Assembly: GCA_947396885.1 (NCBI GenBank)
Contig: OX377206.1
Coordinates: 19,463,114 to 19,527,113 of the forward strand
DNA from: Heligmosomoides polygyrus polygyrus
Taxonomy: Eukaryota > Nematoda > Chromadorea > Rhabditida > Heligmosomidae
Reading direction: 5' to 3'
DNA: 64,000 nt
The notes under the pieces are model-generated. The model was not told the origin of the DNA, ran no database searches, and saw only the letters and a list, made by a program, of their open reading frames with translations. Shown here one piece after another: positions 55,020-64,000 of the stretch (its first letter is position 1; the number at the start of each line of letters is the position of its first letter). The position numbers and the translations under genes are program-made.

Positions 55020-58000
55020 CAAGTGCTTGACTGATTCTTGAGAATAAAATAACATATTAATCAATTTTTTTTCAAAGTGCCTTTTTTACTAAAGAAATTA
55101 ATTAGACCACCTATAGCACATCCAAGTTAGCGTTAGAAGCTAATGAAACACTACATTTAGATTATCTTGCTCGTCAAGTTATGAATAACATAGTAACGTT
55201 GGTACTCTAAGCTTGAGTTTTATCATTCTGGCAGAATTCTCCGCAGCTTCGGTCATCTAACCTATCTGTTGATTGTTGATTGGCTGAGCACTTCCTCCCC
55301 TTCCATGTCGGGTCAAAAGTCGACTTGTAAAAAAAGTCCTTTTGAAGGGTAGAAATGGTGAGCCGCACTGAGAGCTCTGCTGTGGAAGCGAACCACTTGA
55401 AAGTGCAGAATGCCTTCTGAATATTTTAGCCTCGAATGAAAACAGGCACATGTACGAGTCTGGCTAACTGACTAGTTCACTTCATCAAGGAATCTGCGTG
55501 CTTGTACTCAATTCTTGAGGGGAAAATGCCAGTGAATATATGTAAGGAAATTCATGCTCTTCTCAGAGTTTTCTCGTTCACTATTCCTTTACACAATGCT
55601 GTAAAACTTATCAAAATATTTAATTTTAATTTCAAACAATGCCGCGAAAATCTTTCCTTCAACTCGTATCTTCGCACGGAACTGAGACAGGTTCTTGCAC
55701 GTTAGACTCCTTTCCAAATCAGATTTCCCCTTGAAGTCAAGAAAAACTGGCAGAGAAGACTGAGCGCTTAGGTAGAGGTGGAGCCCAGCTGTGGCAAGGA
55801 AGAATCAAGTTGGGTGAAGGTGAATGATGACTTGAGACGGCGGCGTACGGTAGAATGGAATTTGTGTCAACTACGAATAAGCGTCACAAACGCTAAGAGC
55901 AAAGCAAATGGAAGGCGCATAATTTGGTTTAAAACCAGCTGCACTGGTTGAAGAAGGCCGCTCGCCAATGGGCGGAAATCCTGTCACTTATCGGTGAATT
56001 TTATACGGTGAGCAGTTGCCGTTCCAATTGGCAGCCGACCGCAAGTGGCTTCAGAATTTGCCTTGCAAAAGCAGCTTCACTTCAGCATTCTACGAAAACG
56101 CCAAAGAGTCTCGAAATTGCATTAAACGTCTTGAAGTAAGAAGGTAATCGAAACGTCAGCCGTAATACTTGTTTTACATCAAGCGTGAAAGACTCAAAGA
56201 AAAATCAAATGAGTGAAAACATGGCTAGGTTTTTTGGGCGTTGAACCTGAAAATTTGAACGTTCTTCTCTCATTAACTATTTTCTTTTTACACTCTTTTA
56301 CATAGATACATACATCATAAAGGAAATTCAGAATAATCTTAACTTCCGTTTCAGGTCCTTAATCTGGAAGATCTTCTTCCTAATCAAAGACGCGAAACGG
56401 AAGCAAACATTTAGGTACAAATTTTCCTCGTTAAAATTTGTTTTCTTACTCATTGCTAGATCTCTCTTTCAGAGTGCGCATTTCCATAATTGTCGGTAAA
56501 AGTGCAGGTCTTATTTAAAAAACGTCATGAAATTGGCTTCAAAATTCAAGAAGGAAAAAATCAGATCTATGGCAAAAATTGATGTTTCCTCATCTAGCTT
56601 TGTAGTCATTGTCATGGCATCTATAGTGTTCATTTTGCTTCTATCTTCCATTTGGCAAAGGAGCTGCAAGAGATGTGCTCATTTACAAAATTTGTTAGTC
56701 GAATGGTTCCTAAAGGCACAACTACATATTGGTGGTTAAAATGGGTAGTTTTTTTAGCGGACTACCAATGGCATACACTTAATCAATTTAAAAATGATTC
56801 TCCAAGAAATAATAAAATACTCCTATCTTTCCTAAACAAGGGCAAAATACCAGGCGTTGTTAATGGGCCTATGTAATTGTTCTGCAATGCTTGTTTGATG
56901 CTCCCTTAGCACTTCTTCTAAGGTGAGTGGGCGCTCTTAAAAGCTGAAAGGAGTACAGTGATAATTAAGCAGAGTTATGATGAGTTCTCGCAAAAGCTTC
57001 TTTGAGAAAAGTCGATGTGAAAAATGGTTTCAACTATATTTGTTGAAACAATCTGTACCCAAATGATGCCCGAAACAATGTAGAATTCCTATATAACATA
57101 ACAAAAACAAAAAGCCCTAGTTTTTTTTGTCCACTTTTAACGTGAATTTCTGCCCTAGAATGCATTTTGTTTCAAGAACAGGGAAAGGGAAGCATTACTG
57201 CAAAAAAAAAACGAGTTATTTCCAGATTATGCAAAGGACTCCTATGCGTTTGTAGCATGAAATGTACTTCCGACTCGAAAGTTCAAAGATTTCACAAGGT
57301 TTTCAATAGGGAACTTCGCATGAACCCCTACAGCGCGCAGTGCTAGCACGTTCCAGAAAGCCTAAAGGAAATCAGATGATGAGAGATTAAACGCAAAAAC
57401 TGCAACGACGAAATTAAGTATGTAGGGCTTTGCGTGATGATTCGTAGAATTCATGCGTAAATTCGAAGATGCTTACTCATCTGATTCCTTTCATCCGCAA
57501 AACGCCCACGTATCGAAAACAGTGCACTTACAACAGCATGAGGAGGATGAGTAATAAGCTAAAGGCTAGCTTACACAGCTTTCACAAAAATAATTGCCCT
57601 TTAGAGAAGAGCTTCACAGTTTGTCTTAACAGAACTGCATGTGAAGTTGGTGAATTTTAGAAGAAGAACGATGAAAAAAATTGGAAACACAAATTTGTGA
57701 AACAAAGGAAAGATTTTTAGAAATTAAGGAATGGACGATTAGCCTACATCTGGATTTTTCTAAAGTTTCACTGCTATATTCAGATTCCCCAAGAAACTGG
57801 AAAGACTCTCGAAAACAGGTCAGTTTAAACAAACTGTTTACGAAGGAGTCGACTGCGTCTTCGTGGGAACGGAAACACTCATTAGCAATTATTCAAAAGC
57901 TTTTGAAGCCAAAAGCCGTCTCCAGGTACTTCGTAAAAGAAAACAGAATTTGGAAAGGCTACCCTCCTTCCTTCAAAAGCAAACGTGAAGGTCAAGTTGG

Positions 58001-58330
58001 TTTCGAGGCTCATCAGAGCACTTTCGTTTCCTATCGTGACTCCGATCCCACCAGCAGTCTTCGCTTTGCTCCTTTCATGATAAATGCAAGTAATGCAGTT
58101 TTTAGGCTGACAGATACGAGAAATTGCTCAAATATCGGATATTGAAGCACTCAAGCTCTAGTCAAGTAGAAACTGTCATGACGAAGACAATTATATAAAA
58201 ATTTTGAAGCCTTTCAAATTCCCGCATGTAGGCAAGAGGCAAAAAATGTGTGGTTACGGAACATTGTTGTTAAATGTTGAAGTGCTTTCTATCCATCATC
58301 ACTTTAAGCCTTCAATACCATGTTGAAGAC
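55020..58330. other. Region without supported gene
   Basis: AT-rich. A plus-strand frame at 57681-58145 is long (about 150 codons) but has no recognisable domain or splice context and looks non-coding in composition. GGCGGCGTA near 55840 resembles 45636, a minor shared repeat. Confidence 0.3.
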
Positions 58331-58338
58331 GTCAAATT

Positions 58339-58652
58339 GAACTAGACATAATAAAGTATAAAGGACGGCGTTACTCAATCCCTTCTGGGATGGGCCAGCG
58401 CATTCTACTTCTACGGGATGTCGTGGAGGCGACATGAATGCGTATTTGGCCATACAATGACTTGCGGTGGCCAGCCGATGAACAAGTCAGCGCTTTATCC
58501 TTCCCAGACGAGTCTGGTACCAATTCACTGACCCCGGAGGGATGGAAGGCTTGGTTGACCTGGGCGGGAAGTCCGAACCAGGAACCTGGTATCGGGTGCA
58601 CGCGACAGTCGCGCCTCCTCCCACTGCGCCACACGCGCCCGAACTAGATATA
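58339..58652 (-). repeat. SINE copy with 12-bp target duplication
   Basis: GAACTAGACATA (58339-58350) and GAACTAGATATA (58641-58652) flank a full-length copy (58351-58640) with one mismatch. The head is GGGCGCGTGTGGCGCAGTGGG. The body is nearly identical to the 19.06-kb copy, so both are young. Confidence 0.92.
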
Positions 58653-59116
58653 TTTCAATCAAAATATAAATACCTGGAATCAGAACTGTAACCAAGTTAG
58701 ACTAATAATATGCTTTTAGAAAAAGGCTATAAAAAATTACCTGTGCACGTGATCTCAAGAAAGAATAACTACACCTCTTAATTGAGCATGAAATTCCTAC
58801 CATTTTGGCAGAAGCAATATTTTTCGGTTCTATCTAAAGTGCTGTGCTGCAAAATGTGTCCCGTCGTGTTACATGAGGAACATGCGCCGCTCATTCTTAG
58901 AGTTAATCGTGATGTTCACTCAAGTGTTAATGTAAGCGCTGTTTACGTGGAGTAGCATAGTGGAAAGCGGTGATGTGTTTTTTCATTGCAGTTGTTCAAC
59001 TGCTTCTAGACTCGAACTCAAGTAAGCTGCATTTACACCAACAATCGAATAGCCCTCGCGAAGTATTGGTCAAATTCACGACGCACACTTTCCAGTCAAC
59101 ACATCGAAATTTTTTT

Positions 59117-59400
59117 CTATATGTTGTCACAGGATGTTTTGTTGCGATCAAAACTCTTGCGCAAGGCCGGACTCGAACCCGCATCATCGCTTTCCGGGCA
59201 GCGATGTTCGCCTTACACCACCGGCGCTGTTTGACCGCACGTAACATCCGCGATATCCTCGAGGTCTGTCAGTACCCACCCGTGATACGGGATGGTGGTA
59301 TAAGGCGAACATCGCTGCTCGGAAAGCAGAAGATGCGGGTTCGAGTCCCGCCTGGCGCAAGAGTTTTGATCGCAACAAAACATCCTGTAACAACATATAG
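59117..59400. repeat. Inverted pair of tRNA-derived units
   Basis: The left arm (59117-59222) and right arm (about 59287-59400) are inverted copies. Each has a tRNA-like part (GGTGGTRTAAGGCGAACATC, then GCGGGTTCGAGTCC with a perfect B-box) followed by GCGCAAGAGTTTTGATCGC and CAAAACATCCTGT, ending ACAACATATAG. The spacer of about 65 bp is unrelated. The anticodon arms differ between copies and neither gives a standard 5-bp stem with 7-base loop, so these are SINE-like and not functional tRNAs. Confidence 0.8.
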
Positions 59401-60308
59401 CCTCTCTACCAGCCGCTCCAGGCTTAAGCAAATGTGCTAAAACATTTTTTTTTGCTTTTGAAGACCCTAGAAGCCGCTTATACGACTATGTTTACACTCC
59501 AAACGTGCTGTCATTGTGGTCACTCTTTCTTGAGGCACTTTGAAAAGGTGAGTTTTTGCTACAATTTTTCATCCAGCAAAAACCCATTTTGCCCTCCAGA
59601 AAACCCATCCGGCAAGGCACCATACTCGTTCACTCTGGCATGAAAAGTTTTCGGCTCAAAATAGAAGTGTCCAGTTTAGAGAGAATACCAAGAATATCCC
59701 TCTCTCTGTCATGCTTTGTTCCCCTTGAAAAATGGCATAGCTTTAGTTTTTTTGGACTTTTGGTTCCTTCAGAAGTTAGGTCTCATCTTTTAATTCTCCC
59801 CTGCAAAAGCAGAACAAGTCATTCTGTTCCTTTATTAATAGTGGGGATTGAACATCTGCATCTGTTCCTGACAACATGCTTCGCACGTTCTCACGTCTGA
59901 AGACTTTCAACTCTAAGTCTAAAAAACAATTAAATTCATTTTACACAAACTCGTAGAGGCAAGGTTCAGGGGTACTTCAGCTCTACAGCATAAGATTTCA
60001 GCAATCAAGCTATGTTAGCGCAGAACTATTCTGGACGTGAAGGGCAGGTCGAAGCGAAAGAAAAGCCGGCCATTTCATCCATACTTTTCAGGAAAACTGT
60101 TTCCAGAAGTGCGTTAATCCCTGGAATTCCCCTTATTCTGGTATTTTGCGACACATTCACTGACGCAGATTGCCCAGTTCAAAAAGAGTTCGACGAGCTT
60201 CTCACCAAACAAGCAAAATGCGGCGCAGAACAATCCCAACGCTCATTGCCCGGGCACAGAACACGAAACCCTCTCGCGTCCTCCGTGCTGTCGTAAATTA
60301 AACTGTAC

Positions 60309-60540
60309 TTGCAAATTTTCAATTTCAACGGTATCGCTGGAACCCCGGCGCTGCCGAAGGGGCTCTTGCCGCCCGTCGTCGCCTTCGCGGCTGATGACGC
60401 TATAACCACGATGGCCGCCATGCTCTTCCGTCTTTTTGGGGTCTTGAAGCGCCCTCGACAAATCACGCGTGGAATGGGCCGGGTTTAACGTGCAATATGG
60501 CCGACACGACCGGGCTATTCTGACGACAGATAGTGGCCTT
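60309..60540 (-). CDS. Candidate exon of an unidentified gene
   Basis: A GC-rich minus-strand frame reads STRDLSRALQDPKKTEEHGG, HRGYSVISREGDDGRQEPLR and RGSSDTVEIENLQ up to a GTACAG donor. Hydrophilic and charged, with no recognised domain. The upstream boundary is unknown and a second minus frame is also open. Confidence 0.3.
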
Positions 60541-60861
60541 TGTGGCACGACTTCTCATTCCCGCTTCCTGAAGTGCGTTGCTCGACGATCGCCACAGCCT
60601 GAGCTCTGAAATCTCCATCATCGCCTGCCTGCTCTTCGGCTTCGGCAGGCCAGCTATAGAGTCGTCCTCTCTCCTTGACGGGGGCTTTTGTTTATGAAAC
60701 CGGAACGACAACAGATCAATACAACAAGGTGTCGTCGTCGGCGAGAGGTAACGAGCGCACGAATTCCGAAGCAGCGTTTTTGAAGCGAACGCCGACGATG
60801 ATAGAAGGTGTCCGTCGCCCGCTGCCGCTAGTCGTCGGCTCGATTCTATTTGGACGCTACC

Positions 60862-60949
60862 ATGTGGGGATTCAAAGAGTTCCGTAATGCACAAAAGCAG
60901 ACGAATAACAACGACAACGACAACGACGACGCTGACGTTGTGTTGTGCG
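60862..60949 (+). CDS. Candidate first exon, unidentified gene
   Basis: ATGTGGGGATTCAAAGAG begins a frame (MWGFKEFRNAQKQTNNNDND) with an (AACGAC)n acidic tract and a GTGAGAGG donor. It lies at the edge of the CpG-rich block at 60.3-61.0 kb. No downstream exon was connected; the minus strand is also open through the repeat. Confidence 0.18.
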
Positions 60950-61099
60950 GTGAGAGGAGGCCGAGGAGAAGGTGGATGACAAAGGGCCTCGAAACGCAGA
61001 CCCATTTTGGAACGAACGGAACATTAACCACTCTCCGCGAAAACCTCTCAAACGACTATAGAACTTTTAAATCGAGACAATAGCTTCCGCCTTTTAGTG

Positions 61100-62870
61100 T
61101 GCTGCGGCTCGATAAGTTTTTTTTGTGTAGAGAATAACATGTAATTTTAAACACATGTAAAATAGATAATACATTTTACAAAGTCCAGAAGTTCAGACCA
61201 CTTTTCGTGAGAGTCGAAGAACTCGGCTCTCGAATCACTTAGCTCTATGGTCTGAAACTCGAAAACGCCATGAAGGAAATAAATCCAAAGGTACATACTA
61301 CGGTAGGAAGGATTTGCCTAAACCTTCAACGATAAAATACTGAAGTGAGACACTTCTAACTACAGATTGAGAACGTTCCATGAATGGAAAGTTTTGCTCA
61401 GAGTAGAGCAGTGCTCAGAGGGACATTTCAAATAAAAGCAGATCTCGAATGGCTTTCCCTTAATTTTGCGCAAGGTTTGGGGTGTTAAAAATGTTTTTCT
61501 AGACCATTTCTTCAAACAAGGAAAAGCAGGAAGCTTTACAGCTTTGTACTCTAAGATTCAGCACCTTTACGACAGATCATATGCCACCAGCATCCACTGG
61601 TTTATTTCTTTAGTGGAAAAAGAACAGGCATTTTTCAAAATGGTAGTTTTTTTAAATGCCTAAGGCACACTATATTAAGCATAAAGAGTGGGAAATGGTC
61701 AGTAACATAAAATGCTTTGCGAAACATTCGGGGAAGAGCGGGCCTCCTTCCATGAAGTTTTTAAGCTACTCCCAAAGGATCATTTTTGATATGTGATAAC
61801 CTATTGATGACATAGTTCGTGAAGAAATGCAGTAAGTGAGCTAGTAAATGAGATAAAGATATGGTGATGAATATGTGAGAACAAAACGTGAAATAGCCAT
61901 CCGTAAAACATCCGCCGAATGAGTGAGAAGAATTGAAAGTTACATTTTGTTCAGCGTAACTCCTCTACACAAAGTACTTGCGTGGTGGTATTTTCGAATT
62001 TTTTTCTGAATAAGCTTCAGAGAAAAAATCTTGTAGTCCACAAGAGGGGGTCAAAGATGAATTCCGATAGGTCATAAGCCTTAATTGCTTAGAAGTTTAT
62101 AAGTAGAAACTAATTCTCAGTGGCCTTCGTTGGCAGCAAAGTTGTCTAATTGAAGTCAGAAGTCGAAAATTTCGGAAAATTTTTGAAGAATACAGAGAGA
62201 TTCTGCAGATGAGATTGTTATCAAACTGACTGAAAGGAGGGAATGCGCGACAAAGAACAAGAAAAGGTTAAGAGTAATATGATAAGTAAGCTCTTACACT
62301 CCATTCCAGTGGGGCATTCCGCAACTCCCATATTGTCGTAGCTGGAGACTTCCTTGATGTAGTCGAGAAATCTGGAACCCAGCAATTTCGTATGTGAAAC
62401 GTGTATCTTCTCGAGAACCTCTCGCTAATCATTGTCGGGGAAGAGCGAAAAGTTTCTCAAGCACTTCACTCGATAACAGGCATCTGCGCCCTTTCCCTGA
62501 GACGGCAACGGAAAAAACCCATGGCGTGTGATACCTCAGCTAGGCGAACGTTCCTTCTCATGTCCTAGCCGCTTATTAACTTCCTTCTAACAGAAAGAAC
62601 AGCGATCTCGTCGCCCTTCCTGCGAAGGACCTGAACAGCTCACTAGGGGATTCAGGAGTAGTCTAGTCGAAGGGGGACATCGGTGGTAAGGCGGAACAAA
62701 TGTAAACAGCATGGCGTCTCCCGGCTAGGAAATTGAAAAGAAAGGTTCACTCGTGAGACAGTTCACGGTGTTATCTTTGTAAACTACTCAGCCTGCCATT
62801 TTGCCGATGCTGCTGAAGAGCAGAGTCAAGTGCCCCCACCCACTAGGATAGGTTCGGTATTCACACACGA
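61100..62870. other. Region without recognisable gene
   Basis: AT-rich, no repeat family or domain-bearing frame seen. Confidence 0.4.
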
Positions 62871-62947
62871 AATGAACTACCAGAATATGTCAACGGAAAT
62901 AGGAAAAGGCAAGCGGAAAGGAAAGCCGCCTAGTCGACTGAACTCAC

Positions 62948-63074
62948 CCGTAGCATTGTCGGAGTGTGAGCTTTGGATTCTTGAATAGTACTCGACAACT
63001 GGCCGTGAATCTTTCATAGTCAAATGACGCCGACATAAGCCGCCTTCGCTTCTTCGGACCAGAATAACGGCGCT
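62948..63074 (-). CDS. Candidate internal exon, unidentified gene
   Basis: The acceptor GGATTCATTTCAG and strong donor GTGAGTTC bound 127 bp. One frame reads RRYSGPKKRRRLMSASFDYE and RFTASCRVLFKNPKLTLRQC, with a nuclear-localisation-like basic cluster. A second frame is also open. The splice signals are the main support. Confidence 0.4.
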
Positions 63075-63562
63075 CTGAAATGAATCCAGTGCAGAGCAGC
63101 TCAGTGAATAGTGGACGGTGAACCTGAGTTCATCGTACTCGTGCATTACTGCATAAGGGATTAGAGAATGAACAATGAGAGCTGCGAGACGGATAGCCAG
63201 ATGACGCGATTGGCTCAGTACGAGAATGACGAGCTTGAAATTGAAATTCGAACGAAATTCACGCCAGTGCGGACTATTCTTCGAACTGCAGACTACATAG
63301 TTCCGCCTGCTGGCTACAATGGAAACGGTCGGCCGTCGTCACGACTCTGCTGAATCGCTGAGAAATTCTTCACGTAGTAAGTAGTAAGTAGTGACCGGTA
63401 ACCGGTGTATGTACGAGTGAATATTCTTGAAAGCGGATTTGGAACCGACGATGAAGGGGCGGAATTCTGAACACACCCGCAGCAGAGGCCGGCCACGCCC
63501 GTCCCCACGTCTTCCACCATGCAATGGGCGGGACGAACTCGGGTGGTGAGATGAGCGCTTAC

Positions 63563-63690
63563 GCATAGCGCGGCAGGCAGGAGCTCTCATGCTCGTAAGC
63601 AATCGGAAGCACGAACTCTGGACGCTGGAGGACCTGATGCTCCTGCTCGTTCTCCTGCCACAACCTGTCGGCAATTATGTAGTAGCGCTT
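63563..63690 (-). CDS. Candidate exon, unidentified gene
   Basis: A minus-strand frame (YYIIADRLWQENEQEHQVLQ, RPEFVLPIAYEHESSCLPRY) ends at a consensus GTAAGCG donor at 63562. The phase does not join directly to 62948-63074, so either an exon lies between (63.4-63.48 kb is possible) or one of the two is wrong. The 5' boundary is unresolved and no family was recognised. Confidence 0.35.
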
Positions 63691-64000
63691 TGGACGAACG
63701 ATTCAGCTCAACATGAATTCTGCAAACACACCTAAACAAACGGCAGGAAAATGAGCCGTCAAAGCTTTGCAGCGCTCCAACGAAGTCATCTGGACTATTC
63801 TGTAAGCATGGAGCAGTCAACGGGCTGTTTTGCAGCTTCTGAGCTTAGCACCACCTTGTCGCGGAAACTTTCCAGAAGCCACTTGCAGGAGAACGTGCAA
63901 CTTTTCTAAGCCATGTTTCCGCATCAGATGAGCGACAACATAACGAACAAGAACAGAATCGAGAGCTCAGGCCTTTTAATTCATCGAATGGCCCCGTCAG

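Noticed and set aside
57681..58145. 154-codon plus-strand frame
   Set aside because: No domain, no supporting splice sites, and composition like flanking AT-rich DNA.
60463..61005. 180-codon minus-strand frame with a polyvaline run
   Set aside because: The valine run is an (AACGAC)n microsatellite read backwards and the rest has no recognised domain. Not called as one protein.

Overview
The window looks like nuclear DNA of a nematode, most likely a strongylid such as a hookworm. The evidence is short introns with TTTTCAG-type acceptors, one AT-rich gene with small widely spaced exons, an RTE-clade retroelement, mariner-type transposons and a tRNA-derived SINE present in about twenty copies. 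The species assignment is an inference. No bacterial operon, CRISPR array or rRNA gene was seen.

Layout. 0-4.4 kb: SINE copies and a decayed reverse-transcriptase scrap. 4.46-5.53 kb: a palindromic (fold-back) mariner-type element with a TA duplication. 5.56-10.72 kb: a complete RTE retrotransposon (endonuclease plus reverse transcriptase) with an 11-bp target-site duplication and a 1,744-bp internal tandem duplication that breaks its reading frame. 10.8-21 kb: SINE copies, including a tail-to-tail pair, in otherwise featureless DNA, with weak exon-like pieces near 19.6-20.0 kb. 21.3-28.4 kb: a nest of mobile DNA made of a 42-bp minisatellite family at four sites in both orientations, a G-rich array, a broken mariner transposase interrupted by a 95-bp palindromic MITE, and a 127-bp TTA-flanked MITE whose empty site survives at a related locus. 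29.77-29.94 kb: a 171-bp insertion with a 16-bp target-site duplication and a hammerhead-like core.

37-54.6 kb, minus strand: the one convincing host gene. Eight exons, most too short to stand out as open frames, join in continuous phase into a seven-transmembrane receptor of the rhodopsin class, probably a peptide receptor. Its TM6-TM7 intron (about 5.3 kb) holds a tRNA-Thr(UGU) gene on the same strand and a second, longer fold-back mariner element with a transposase remnant. 54.6-64 kb: CpG-rich stretches and candidate exons of unidentified genes, another SINE with clean target-site duplication, and two tRNA-like units arranged as an inverted repeat.

Most of the window is therefore repeats inserted into repeats around one long receptor gene. 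The order of insertion can be read at three places: the RTE element landed a few bases from the fold-back element, the palindromic MITE inside the transposase, and the TTA MITE inside the minisatellite element.
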